DNA of 64,000 nt from Ailanthus altissimus (lineage: Eukaryota; Streptophyta; Magnoliopsida; Sapindales; Simaroubaceae), in contig OX327684.1 in assembly GCA_946807835.1 (NCBI GenBank), positions 33,478,501-33,542,500 on the forward strand. Reading direction: 5' to 3'. Positions 46,809-59,360 of this stretch are shown here, in pieces. The notes under the pieces are model-generated. The model was not told where the DNA came from. It ran no database searches and saw nothing but the letters and a program-made list of their open reading frames with translations. Position 1 is the first letter of the stretch; each line of letters starts with the position of its first letter. The position numbers were made by a program, and so were the translations under genes.

Positions 46809-49559
46809 TGTCACGCCCCAGACCCAAAAGATCCGACACACGACATCACTTACATTCATTCACTGCATGTGCACTCATAAATAATATTACACAAAATTTT
46901 CAACTTTCATTTTAATTTCTTTCAGAATTATAGCAATTGAATTATGATTGGGACAATTATTAAACCGGAGATACGCAGAGTTTTCTCAGAGATTAACACT
47001 CTAGTACGTCACCAATAGCAACTTTGTTACCGGGAGCCCAGAATATATCCATTGCAAATTCTTACTTAAAATCATCCAATAACCACACTTTATAAAACTT
47101 AAACCAAATCCAATCCACACACAATGAAATAATACATAAATATTTATTCAATAGGGACAAACCAAATATCCTATCCCACGTGTCCCCAAATGAAACACAC
47201 AACAACCTAGCAACTTAGGGAACCCAAGGAACAGCAGAAGCCTTGCCAAATCCGCTAAGCACACATGTACCTTATTTACCTGAAATCACCATAAACTATA
47301 ATGAGTACAAAACTCAGTAAGCATACTAGTTTTTCATATATCAAATACAAATACATATGTGTACACAATGCATATGTATGATATGCTGTGATCAATCAAA
47401 ATCATAATCTTATCAAATCACATATCATGTAAGCGCTTACACATTCTTTCAAAACACATAATAGGAATACCATCACTCAACTACTACTTAGTAGGACTTA
47501 CATATCACATATCACATAATGAGCCAAATGTCACTCGTAGGTGACATACCGTATGAGAGGAATAGTACAAGTGAGGTCTTGAATAACACATATATAATGC
47601 TTATGCCCGAAGGTAAAAGCCAAACCCTCACCCTGATCATCGGTGAGTCCTCTCACATGCACCAATACGCCACCACACGAGTGTGATGACTCACTCTTCC
47701 TTTAGGTACCAATAGGATCCTCCCTACATACGGAACACATAACATATACCAATCCCAAAGGAAAGGCCACACATAAAGGCTCCACAAATCAAATAAAATG
47801 CCTACTAAGTTAACAGTGAGTTCAAGTACCCTCAAAATACAAAATATTTCTCATGGACATATTACACTTCAAAAGCTTTCTTTATTAAACACATCTTATT
47901 TTGAAAGCTCACTTACAAAAACACATGTATGTCCATGCTCAATGTCAATGCTCACATTCAGAAACATATATTCACATTTCATATCAAAATATACTTTGAC
48001 ATAACATAAACATATTCTTAACCCCATTTGCAAAATCATACAAAACAATTACTATGTTTATTGTGATTTCAGTAAAAAGTCTAGTATACTTACCTCTTAA
48101 CACTTTCAGCTATAAGGCTTAAATCTCCTTAACCTATCAATGGAGATTAATCCTTTCATAAGCCTCACAATTCACACAAAATACTTTAAATAGCTTACAA
48201 AATTATACACAATGCATTTATCACATCAAATTGGTCTAAATATTTGGTTTCTCAAAACCTGTCATTCTGACCACTTACACTTAACAAAAATTTCTAATAC
48301 ATCAAATGATGTCCAATTACTCCAAAATCAGAATATACCATTTTTGACTCATATATCCTTCTTATATATGAACATTATATCAAATTTCCTACACAATCCA
48401 TTCCATACACACCATCGAATCCAAACTACAAACTTGACAGGATCAAGATACTTACTGAACAGTATTCAATCTCCCAATTTTATAAAATCATATACTAACT
48501 CAAAAATTATAAAACTACCACATAATTACTCTTAACACATATCTCAGTCCATGATCAATATTTCACTTCCAAATCACTGCCAAAAGTATTTTAAAACTAT
48601 TTTATTCTATAACTTTAAAAATCTGTTAATCAAATATTGCAATGAGCTGATACACTTTAGAAATTCATAACACTTCAACCACATTGATCTAAATTCTCAA
48701 TTCCGAGTATATCATATTAGACATATAAAATTATCATATTCCACAAATTCATAATTTTTGAAGATCATTCAGTATGACAAAAATTATTTTTCACTGTACT
48801 ATACTGTTTACACAGGAAATTTCCAGAATTTCAGTGTCATTTTGGTAAATTCACTATAAATTTAATTTCCAGAATTTTCAATCGATTCAAAGTCTCAGAT
48901 GATCCTTAACATGTCTAATTTCATATACTCAAAATTCAAAACCAGAATCGAATCACAACAATTTATAAAATTCCTAGATCAAGAGGTTATCCAGCAGAAA
49001 TACCACAATTCATCATGATTTATCAAACTATCTTATAGATCATCATCAATTCTCATATGATCTTACGAAATACACAACAAATCCTCAATTATACATATTT
49101 TCAGAAATCAAAACTTAAAGGAATTAACTTAATTAATACCAATAAATTGAGAAATACGTATGATATACCTCTTGAAATTCAAAATTCCAATTTCTTCTTC
49201 TTTTTCTTCTTCTTCTCCTCTTTCTCTCTCCTCTATTTCTCTCTTCTCTCTCTTAAAATGGGTAGCTCGACCTAAAAATGGTAAATTAGGGTTCAAAAGT
49301 GTATTTTTATACTAAGAGGCTAATTTTTGATATTTACGAATTCACCCCCAAAACTTTCAAAGTATAACAATTTGGTCCCTAAAATAATTCCAAAGTCTTG
49401 CAAATAAACCCAATACTAATAGTATATCCTTAACCTATAAAAACACTACTAATAACAATATATAAATCAAGGATCACCCACATACAAATAAAATACGTAT
49501 ATTTATATATATAAATATACATATTCTTACCGGTTATGGATACTGGTTACTACATGTAG
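46804..49559 (-). mobile_element. 2.7-kb solo LTR, copy B, inside the minisatellite
   Basis: Unit 46809-49554 (2746 bp) is collinear with 18482-21200 over its whole length: TGTCACGCCCCAGACCC start, GGTTACTACA end, CT/GA-rich tract (about 49190-49255 here), TATAAAA on the minus strand near 49305. Its flanks carry TGTAG on both sides (46804-46808 and 49555-49559), a 5-bp target duplication different from that of copy A. By eye the copies are over 90% identical, with small indels such as a shorter CTT tract here. Like copy A it has no internal retrotransposon domain, so it is read as a solo LTR of the same family. Confidence 0.85.
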
Positions 49560-50670
49560 TATGTGAAGTGAAAAAGTATAGTATGTGAAGTGGGAACGTG
49601 CAGTATGTGAAGTGGGAATGTGTAGTATTGAAACGTGTAGTATGTGAAGTGGGAATGTGTAGTATTGAAACGTGTAGTCTGAAAGTGGGAATGTGTAGTA
49701 TATGAAGTGGGAACGTGTAGTATGTGAAGCGGAAACGTGTAGTATATGAAGTGAGAACGTGTAGTGAATGAAGTGGGAACGTGTAGTATGTGAAGTGAGA
49801 ACGTGTAGTATGTGAAGTGGGAACGTGTAGTCTGTGAAGTGGGAACGTGTAGTATGTGAAGTGAGAACGTGTAGTATGCGAAGTGGAAAAATGTAGTATC
49901 GAAACATGTAGTATTTAAAGTGGGAATGTGTAGTATTTGATTATTTGAAGTGGGAACGTGTAGTCTGTGAAGTAGGAATGTGTAGTGAATGAAGTGGGAA
50001 CGTGTAGCATACGAAGTGAAAAAATGTAGTATTGAAACATGTAGTAAATGAAGTGGAAACGTGTAGTATTTGAAGTGGGAACGTGTAGTCTGTGAAGTGG
50101 GAACGTGTAGTGAATGAAGTGAGAACGTGTAGTACGTGAAGTGGGAACGTGTAATACGTGAAGTGGGAACATGTAGTGTCTGAAGTGGGAACGTGTAGTA
50201 TCGAAACGTGTAGTATGTGAAGTGGGAACATGTAGTATTTGAAGTGGGAACGTGTAGTATATGAAGTGGGAACGTGTAGTATGTGAAGTGGGAACGTGTA
50301 GTATATGAAGTGAGAACGTGTAGTATGTGAAGTGAAAACGTATAGTATCTAAAGTGAGAACGTGCAGTATATGAAGTGGGAATGTGTAGTATTGAAACGT
50401 GTAGTATGTGAAGTGGGAATGTGTAGTCTTTGAAGTGGGAATGTGTAGTACGTGAAGTGAGAACGTGTAATATATGAAGTAGGAACGTGTAGTCTGTGAA
50501 GTGGAAACGTATAGTCTGTGAAGTGGGAACGTATAGTATGTGAAGTGAGAACGTGTAATATGTGAAGTGGGAACCTGTAGTATATGAAGTGAGAACTGGT
50601 AATATATGAAGTAGGAACGTGTAGTATGTGAAGTGGGAACGTGTAGTATCTAAAGTGAGAACGTGTAATT
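49555..50670. repeat. 22-bp minisatellite, right part
   Basis: About 50 units of the same 22-bp repeat, with shortened variants (e.g. GTAGTATTGAAACGTGTAG) interspersed. The 22-bp period is not a multiple of three, so all three frames on the minus strand give similar pseudo-peptides rich in HF, TYYTF and LHILH. These are artefacts of the repeat and not a protein. Confidence 0.93.
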
Positions 50671-50689
50671 TTCTACCTGCACATTTTCT

Positions 50690-51640
50690 TTAAAATTAGA
50701 TTTGTAATTATAACATTTAATATAGTTAAAATTAAATTTAAAATTAGATTTTAGAACTATAATATTTAACGTAATTAAAATTAATATTGAATTTGATATT
50801 ATAACATATAATTAAAATTGAAATTATAATATTTTACGTAATTAAAATCGAAATTAGAATTAAATTTATAGTATTTAATATAATTATAATTAAAATTTGA
50901 ATTGAAAATATAACATTTAACATTATTGAAATTGTAATTAGAATTATAATATTTAACATAATTAAAATCAAAATTAGAATTGAAATTGTAACATTTTATA
51001 TAATTAAAATCGACATTGTAATTAAATATAACATTTAAAGTAATTAAAATTGTAATTATATTTAAAATTGTAATATTTAATATAATTAAAATTGATATTG
51101 AAATTATAACATATAACATAATTGAAATTAGAATTAAAATTATAACATTTAACATAACTGAAACTGAAATTAAATTTAGAACTATAATATTTTATGTAAT
51201 CAAAATTTAAATTATAATATTTAATGTAATTAAATTTAAATTTTAAATTGGAATTAAAATTATAAAATTTAATGTAATTGAAAGTTAAATTAGATTTAGA
51301 ATTATTAACATTTAACGTAATTAAATTTAAAATTAAAATTAATTTTAAAATTATAAACTTTAACTTAATTTAAATGAAATTTAAATTAGAATTAGATTTA
51401 TAATATTTAACACAATTAAAATTGAAATTGATTTTAGAATTATAATATTCAACTTAATTGAAATTAAAATTAAAATTAAAATTTAAACTATATTATTTAA
51501 TGTAACTGAAATTGGATTTGAAATTATAATATTTTATGTTATTAAAATTAAAATTGAAATTAAAATTATAACATTTAATATAATTAAAATATAAATTAAA
51601 TTTAAAACTATAACATTTATTGTAATTAAAAGTAAAATTT
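50690..51640 (-). repeat. right arm of AT-rich tandem repeats, inverted
   Basis: Units such as ATTTAACGTAATTAAAATTGAAATTATAAT are the reverse complement of the left-arm unit. About 25 imperfect copies. Together with 44210-45355 this makes a long inverted repeat. Confidence 0.85.
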
Positions 51641-53190
51641 TTTGATATGTTGTCTTTATTTTTTTATTGATTATTATCATTGAAATAATATTTAATTTAT
51701 GTTTAATTTTTTTTATATAAAATATGTTTTTTTTTAAAATAAATATTATAATAATTTTTTTATTAATTATATTTGGACTTAAATGATTTAAAATTTATAA
51801 CATAATTATATATATTAATTATAATAATATATAAAAGATCTATAAAAAAAATTAAAATAATCGACAATACTTTATATTATCGATCATTTTAATTACGTCA
51901 ATCAATTGTATAACACAACCAACTACCCTGTAACCTATGCCAATAATTAATAATAAGACAAAAATGAGCTCAGGTCAATATGTACAATAGAAGAAAGGGA
52001 TAATAAGTTGTATTGAAAATAGATCCCAAGGCATCGAAATTACACCATTATCTGCGCTCCCTTCTTCTTCTTTTTCTTTTTCCACTATTTATCTTTTAAG
52101 AAGCCAAAAAAAAAAAAAATCCACTGAAATTCACTTCACTTAATTTTTATTGACAAGAAAAAGAAATTCCCTTTTTGATTAATTTGATGTCGAGTCCATT
52201 TTACAACGACTGTATCACCTTATCGGTATTTCTGAAATATCCAGGTTATTGTTTATAATTCAATATACTAATTGATGAATTCGCAAGGTTCATATGTTTT
52301 CTGTCTTTGCGACTAACAATTCGATAACATTTGAAAAGTAAAAAAACATTATGAATGACCCATTTAAAATTATATTTGTCGACTATGAAAATCAAGCACT
52401 ATCTTATGCTTCGAATCCACTTTAATTGATGAATGGCACGAAGATATTGAAGTTAAAGATTGCACTTGATGAGTGGACAGAGTTCTCCAAATAGTCACCA
52501 CGTGTAGTGGTGGGGAGCAATCACACGAATTACATTCAAATTTTCATTATGACAAAGCCCAAGTGGTCCGAATTGGCAAATCACTTACATTATATGAAAA
52601 TTTTTAAGTTTTAACCACTCAAAAAGGGATAGAAACCTGTATGAATTGACAAATATTAGAAATAATTATCACCTGAAATCATTATCTAACACAATTATTT
52701 GCGATTAAAATATTTATGCGTAGACGCAATGCCATGCCGCGTAATAATAAGATCAAAAGAGACGAGGTCAAATATTGACGTACCCACTAGTTTTAGACTT
52801 CTTAGTTTTGTCTGCCGAAGTGGTCCTCCTTTATGATTTATATGAAGTCCATCAAACCCTTTTAAGGCATTTCTCAACCCCACTGCAGTCTCGCTCAGTA
52901 TCTTACCTACTGGCAGTGGCAAGTCTCACATGAAGATGTCAAGTCCTTTTTAACTTGTTTGTTGCTTTGTCTGTTGTTTGGGTGAATGAACCGGACCCAG
53001 GAGAGAACTTTACCCTTGGCGTCTGCTCGACCAGAAATTAGATTCGAAACCTTGAATTGACAAATCACATACAAGCAATAAACTATAACTTCTTGTACTA
53101 TATACATGTTTAAAATTACTGGACCAACAAACATAAAACAGATTGCATTACCTATGGGAAATGGTGATCAAATCGCAAGTTTCTTACAAA
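51641..53190. other. spacer downstream of JAR1-like gene
   Basis: AT-rich at first, then more balanced near 52700-53190, where the 3' UTR of the minus-strand JAR1-like gene should lie. No gene is supported. Minus-strand frames at 52695-53134 have no recognisable domain. Confidence 0.5.
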
Positions 53191-56100
53191 TTACCCAAAA
53201 GCAGTGCTAAAGTAGCTCTTACTGACGTTGTTACATAAGATTTGCAACACTTTCTTGTTATTGGATCCGACACACCTAGGAGTTTTATACTGACTAACAG
53301 CAGCTCCTAATCCAAGGTAGTGATCTAAAATCTTGTGGAAGGCTCCCTTCCGAACAACTCGGAGCTCAAGTGGGCCTATGCTATTGACCTTGCGTGAACT
53401 GACATAGCCTGCATCGACAAAGGAACGATCCAAACAATTGCAACACTCTTTTAGGACCTTGTCACTAACATCACCACTGATTTCCCAGAAGATTACATAG
53501 TGACCAGGCTCTGTTGATACATCAACATAGCTCGTGAAGTCAACAACTTCGACTTTTTCATCCGCTAGCAGCTTTGCTGCTTCTTTTACAGAGAGCTGCA
53601 AATCATTCTCTGTGTTCTTGTCAATGTTTATGGTGAGCATCAGGTTCCTCCTGCAAACAAACTTGAGTTCCGGGGTTGAGTTATGGAAGCCCATAACCTT
53701 CACCACATCTTCTAGCCGATACCGGTACAAACCTGCAGTTTTTAAATTCAAAGAAAAAAGATTTTGTTCATTGCCGCCGCTATCCACATTATAACAAACT
53801 ACTAGACTTATCACAACAATACAGGACGACAATGGAGAGAGATTCAGAAATCCAAGTCAAACAGCAGTTTGTGCGGGAAAATACATATATACATAAAATT
53901 ATGCAAGTATATTGTAGGAAAAAAAAAGACTAGGTCAAGGTCTAGAGTGTAAAATTGGCAAATTAGAACTACCTACAATCCAGGATAGACCTGCCAACAA
54001 CTAAATTACAAGACTCGAAATAAGCATCAATAGACTTAATTTTAATATAATCATGTGGACTTTTTTATTGATCTATCAGCAATGCTTGTTCTCGTCACAT
54101 GTCACATCTCAAACTTTTACCACACGCTCTTATAGTATGCATTTACCACTAAAGCGTTAACCCACTCCTTCGTCATTCACGTGGATTTTCACATTATTAA
54201 ATATACAGATGATATAATTTATTGATGTATTTGGTCAAACAACAAATATACAATTAGAAACCTTCTTAGAAAGATTTTCCAGGCAACCCCCACCGATGTG
54301 AAGATCAAACAAATATGCCCTGGAAGCTACATATACTGTATAAGGAGTCCAAAGAAAAAAAGGGTCATCAATCTATATACCAGTAAACATTCAAAAGATG
54401 TAGTCCTGTATATTATTTTGTAAAGCGGTAGCATATACATTGAACAAAATGAAACTTGTCTCCTTTAGATGATTGCGTCTGCATCCGCAGGCAAGTGGAA
54501 ACCAATTACAAAATGTGAAATTTCATGTTGAACACAAAATAATCAGTTTTATGGCAGAACACATAAATAACCAATTACAAAATGGGTCTTCTTGAAAAGA
54601 GTGATCCTGGTGCCTACTCTTCTAACTTAAATGAGGAAAATTAAGGAGCAAGCAACACCTAATAAAAGCTATAGTACAGTGAAATTATTAATGTGTTTCT
54701 CAAATGTTCAATATGCCTACTCTGCAATCCAGACAATAAGACCCAGGTATCTTACCCCGTTCTCTAAGTACTATGCTCACATGGTGAGCAATTATAACAA
54801 GGATGAGTTTTGAGATATCAATAAATGGCTGCTAGCAAGAAGACGCGTCAGATCAAATACATAGTTGTTACAAATAATAAGTTACTCATGATATATATCA
54901 TAGTTCCTGGATTGCATAGATTGGACCATCTACCAGAGTCGTATAGTTCTACATGCAAATATAAACTCCTAAATTATCATTTTCGATCAAGAAATTATTC
55001 ATGTAAAATATGCAAGTACCTGCAACATTGGTGACGATGATCTCATACTCTTCCCCAACCTTGACTTCAGTCAATCCCACAGGCTTGGGCTCCAGGCAAA
55101 GAACCCCGTCCTCAAGATTTGCTCTCAGAGGGATGAATTCAAAATATCCAATGTGAGGAAAGACTGCAAATGTAGCCAACTCAGGGGGCAATTTTGGATT
55201 GACATTTGCACCAATCCATCCTTCAGAAGAACCGTAATCAGCACTCATAAGAGGAAGATCCCCCGCATAGTGCCTCAACTTTTTCAGATAGGGCTCCATT
55301 GACCCAGTCATGATTCCATAGAGGTACTTTGCATTAGGAAAAAGCTCCGGTATCAATCCATACCAATTACTTAGTCCCGAGCATATCTTGTGGATCAAAT
55401 CAGCCAATTCCGGATTTGGCTTGAGAATTTTTGACATTGCTGCACGGATTGAAGGGACAGTGACTCTACTTGAGAGGATTCCTTCTCTTATATTAGCACA
55501 AAGCTCTTCCCAGACTAGTTCGAAAGCCCGAAACGCATGGACAAGACCATGGGCGAAGGTTGAGAACACGAATTGAATTTCTTCCCTGTAGATCAACCCA
55601 CATAGGAGATGACAGTATAATGATTGGTGGAAATCAGGACCAAAAATTACTTCATCAGGGCTGCAACACTGCGACTGAATTGCCTTCATTCCTTCTTTAA
55701 AATTTGAATTGCGGTATACATTTGTAGTAGCAGTTCCTGCATTTAGACCCCCCTTTGTTTTAAACTGCTTGCTGCTGTATATAAACTGTAAGGCCTTTCC
55801 TTTTCCAACAGGAAATTCTCTGCATATAAAATACCCTTTCTGTTAGCACCAAAACTTTTCAATCAAGCACAATTAAAAACAGATATAGCTTTTCGTATTG
55901 ACTAACAATAGATTCTCATGCATACTCCTTCAAAACACAAACTGATAAACAAAGGGGATAAAGGATAAGATTCTTTTGGTCAAAAAAAATATAAAAGTAC
56001 CTGTTTCGAAAGGCAAATGAAGTTTTATATATTTGCATGGTGGTTTCCATCAATTCATCATTAAAGGGTACAAATTTCGGCTTTCCTTGAGTCGTCCCAG

Positions 56101-56504
56101 AACTACAGCAACACAAAATTCCCTTGACTTAGAACTTCTCCGTCATAAATATCTGCAACTTTCCTCGTGAAATGAAACAACAAACATGATAAAAAAAACC
56201 AAATATACCTCAGTGATATTGTTGTAATGGGCTTTCCAGTAAGGATTGGTGAAGTATCACCATCTACAATTCTTTGAATATAGGGCTCCAAGTCCTGGTG
56301 AGTAACCAGTGGCACACAAGCCTTGAAACTTTCGGGATCGGTTCTCCCATTAAGACCGAGATTCAGCAAGTACTCGGCCGATCCATTTTCTTCCAGAATC
56401 TTCTTGAGTGTCTCCCTCTGAATCCTCTCGGCGTCTTTTGTGATGGCCTCAAATTCCTCTATCACTTTCTCCATATCAGCAGTCTCCATCTTCTTCTCTA
56501 ACAT
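53191..56504 (-). CDS. JAR1-like (GH3.11-type) jasmonoyl-amino acid synthetase
   Basis: CDS is complement(join(53191..53732,55020..55819,56001..56102,56209..56504)), 579 residues, junctions GT-AG and in frame. GH3 enzymes adenylate an acyl hormone and pass it to an amino acid. JAR1 makes jasmonoyl-isoleucine, the ligand of the COI1-JAZ receptor, in the cytosol. The match to JAR1 runs end to end: MEKVIEEFEAIT, LVTHQDLEPYIQRIVDGDTS, the nucleotide-binding SSGTTQGKPKF (99-109), GTATTNVYRN, CSPDEVIFGPD, LSNWYGLIPELFPNAKYLYG, MTGSMEPYLKKLRHYAGDLP, ADYGSSEGWIGANV, CRRNLMLTINIDKNTENDLQ, GHYVIFWEISGD, YVSSRKVNSIGPLELRV and the terminal SYFSTAFG. Position 407 reads Glu in LYRYRLEDVVKV, where relatives have Gly. 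The start ATG at 56504 lies just inside an acceptor (CTGCAG|CTAAAAATG), so a 5'-UTR exon is expected upstream. Confidence 0.93.
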
Positions 56505-57338
56505 TTTTAGCTGCAGCAAAATTCAAATATGAATTCAACCACTAAATGAAGTTAATTACGTATTCAATATAAAAAAATGAGCTCACAATAGAAAAAGAAA
56601 AAGTCGTCTAACCATAAAAACAATTTCCGCAGGCAAAAAGAAAGAAATCTAAGTTTTTTTTCTTTACGTAATTAACTTCCCAAAAACGGTTTTATCCAGC
56701 TGAAACTCCAGGTTTGGTAGCTTCAGTTCGGTTTTATCCAGCTGAAACTCCAGTTCTGGTAGCTTCAGTTGAGAAAATGAAAGAGACTGCCAAATATGCT
56801 ATAAAAGGATAGAGTCTGAAACTTTTGGAAAAGTACTTTAAAAAAAAAAGGAACGTTCACGGGACCAAACGGCCACTCCTGAGCCGAGTGTCCTTAAAGC
56901 CGATGAGGAAAAATGAAGCTTCCAAGTTGTAGTCTTTCTTAGGCGATAGTCAACTTCGTCAACTATCCCTAATTATCCGACAAAAAAGCATTCTTATGAT
57001 GGATATTGAACTTTCAAAGATTAGAAATGAGAGAGTAAGAAGTAATCACAGATTCTCCAAAACTTTGAGAACTCAAAACAATTTTTTGCTCGGGAGCATC
57101 GAGATACACTCAAATTAGACTGACTTGAGAAATTTTAAGCGAAGATCGTAGCAAAGAAGATTCTGTCTGTGAATACACCAAGAAAATTGAATGGAACCAG
57201 AGTCAACAGACAAGGAAACAACAAATAAAACAGAAACCAGACCGTAGAAGAAAAAAAATAGCTAATTTCAGTTTTCAAGAACTCGGAGAAACAATCAGAA
57301 GCAAAATGATTTTGCCGAGAAATGGAACGGAGACAAAC

Positions 57339-57660
57339 CTGCAAGCTTGCAGTGAGTTACAGAGAGAGCAGTTACAATGACGAAGCAGTTGCGAGTTGTG
57401 TGCCAGTAAAAGATTTTTATAGAGGGAAAGGAGGGTTGAATCTCGACGAGGTTCAGTGAAAGAGGTTACGAATTCACCGATTTCAATGCCAAAATTTCTC
57501 TTTAAAAGAGTGCGTCTTTTTTTGTATTCCTGAAAATTGACCAAATATTGATGGACATGTGGGAGATGATATGCTTTAAATAATGAATTTTTTAGTATTT
57601 GCCAAATGGTGGTTCTTTTGGCTTTGGTGGTGAATTGCGATGTGATGAGCGAAGATTCTC
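57339..57660 (-). other. probable 5'-UTR exon and promoter edge of JAR1-like gene
   Basis: A plausible donor (GCTTGCAG|GTTTGT, exon end at 57339) would pair with the acceptor before 56510, giving a 5'-UTR intron of about 0.83 kb. A TATA-like TTATATAAT lies near 57670 on the minus strand. The exon edge is inferred from splice signals only. Confidence 0.45.
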
Positions 57661-58789
57661 TTGGCTCTGCATTATATAATAAGCGTTGCCAACTGCCGTC
57701 CACTTTTAACCCCTTCTAATTTTTTTTCTTGAATACCCATTTCGCCCATTCTCTGCAGTAAAATGATATGGACTTTTAATCTATTAAATGACGATTATGA
57801 CCTTGCTCCCATATCTGGATTTATGCGAAAAAGGATGTTGAAAAGATGTTGCTAAAACCAGATTTTACGTGGGACCCTATAAGTAAAAGGCTAGATTCTA
57901 GCAATTTTGCACTCTTTTGCTTTTCATCTTCTAGATTTTTATTTATCTAACTGTTGATTTCATTTTTTATGTGATACATCAAATTTTTAATCTTTTGCTC
58001 GCGGTCATCGGATAATAATTTGACTAAGCCATGTTTGATGCATCAGAAATAATATAATAAATCCGATAAATGAAAAAAAGACCAACCTAGTGAAAGTTTA
58101 ACCCCTGTAGGCCTAGAGCGAGTTGCCAATCCATATCACATTTTCGTCGTTACCTTTAACTTTTACAAATAAGAATCTCGGCAAATTGGTGAAATTATGG
58201 TGTTAGATTTTCAAACAAGTATGTGCCATGTTTTGGTTGAATGCTTGAGCATTTTCGTGGTGATGGCGATTTCCATTAATAATGTAGGATGCGAAAATTG
58301 AAATGGCTCTTGATATAGTTGGGGGTATTATTTATTATTGTCGTTGATAGACTATAAGGTAGTGGAATGCTCGAACTTCAATAACGTGCAAGTGGAGACA
58401 ATCGCCGTGATCTGTGACAATGCTTGCTGCATTTGCATTTAGTTAGTGGCATCAATGTGTTCTATTGATGACAACGCATTTTTTTTTTCTTAATAAGAAA
58501 GTGAAATCATGTTATTTGCATTGGCCAAATTCATAGAAATTGTGTGGTAATTACTTGCAAATGATCCAAGGACGGTCTTGCAGATGTGTGTTTTGCTTTT
58601 AAAGTGGATAATGTGTAATAACTTTGAGAAGAAAAGTCAAATATTCCCTCCTCTAATATTTTCTTTTATACACTTTACGACCGTATTAGATCAATCAACT
58701 ACTATTATAACAATTGGGTTAAACTATTAATATTATAATAGATTACACTTTTTTGTAGATTCATTACTAATATTTACATCATATTAAAT
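57661..58789. other. spacer upstream of JAR1-like gene
   Basis: Likely holds the JAR1-like promoter at its left end. Otherwise non-coding, with no repeat or gene I can support. Confidence 0.5.
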
Positions 58790-59165
58790 TATTAAAATTA
58801 TATATATATATAAAAAAATATAACGTTAAGCACACTTTACTTGAGTCATATATATAACTATTTATATAAAATTTTATTATCTCTCAAACTTGTTATTAAA
58901 ATTTACATTAAATTATATTATCGAGATTATATATATAACGTTGAGCACACTCTATTCAAATCATACATACAACGTTGACTATAATGAGATTATATGTACA
59001 ATGTTGAACACACTCTACTCGAATCATATTTAAAATATTGAGCACACCTCACATAGATTATAAACTATTTGGACTATATGTGTACAATTTTAAACACACT
59101 ACTACTATATGTGTACAACTTTGAGTACACTACTACATATAACATTGAGTACATTTTATTTGAAT
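58790..59165. repeat. degenerate GTTGAGCACAC repeat cluster
   Basis: At least seven variants of AACGTTGAGCACACTCTACTC followed by GAATCATATATA or ACTATATGTGTACAA recur with irregular spacing of 30-70 bp. Non-coding, origin unknown. Confidence 0.65.
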
Positions 59166-59360
59166 TATAAAATTTCTATAAGATAAAAAAAAAACTTATC
59201 ATTCACTAAAGTTCAAATTCCAAACTTAGGTAAAAAAAATGTGTATAGGAGTTACCATGGAGTAAGCCCTTAAATTCCCCTTAAATGTGTCCATCTCGTT
59301 ATGTTTATCCTTTCTTTTTTCCACAAATGACAATCAGTAATCAAAAGGTATTTGATTATC

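Noticed and set aside
46554..46859. 101-residue minus-strand frame
   Set aside because: It spans the end of the solo LTR and the minisatellite. Its first residues also occur at the end of copy A, so it is a repeat artefact.
49527..50231. Overlapping minus-strand frames of 85-126 residues rich in His, Thr and Tyr
   Set aside because: They are produced by the 22-bp minisatellite. The period shifts frame at every unit, so all frames stay open and look alike. No start context, intron or domain.
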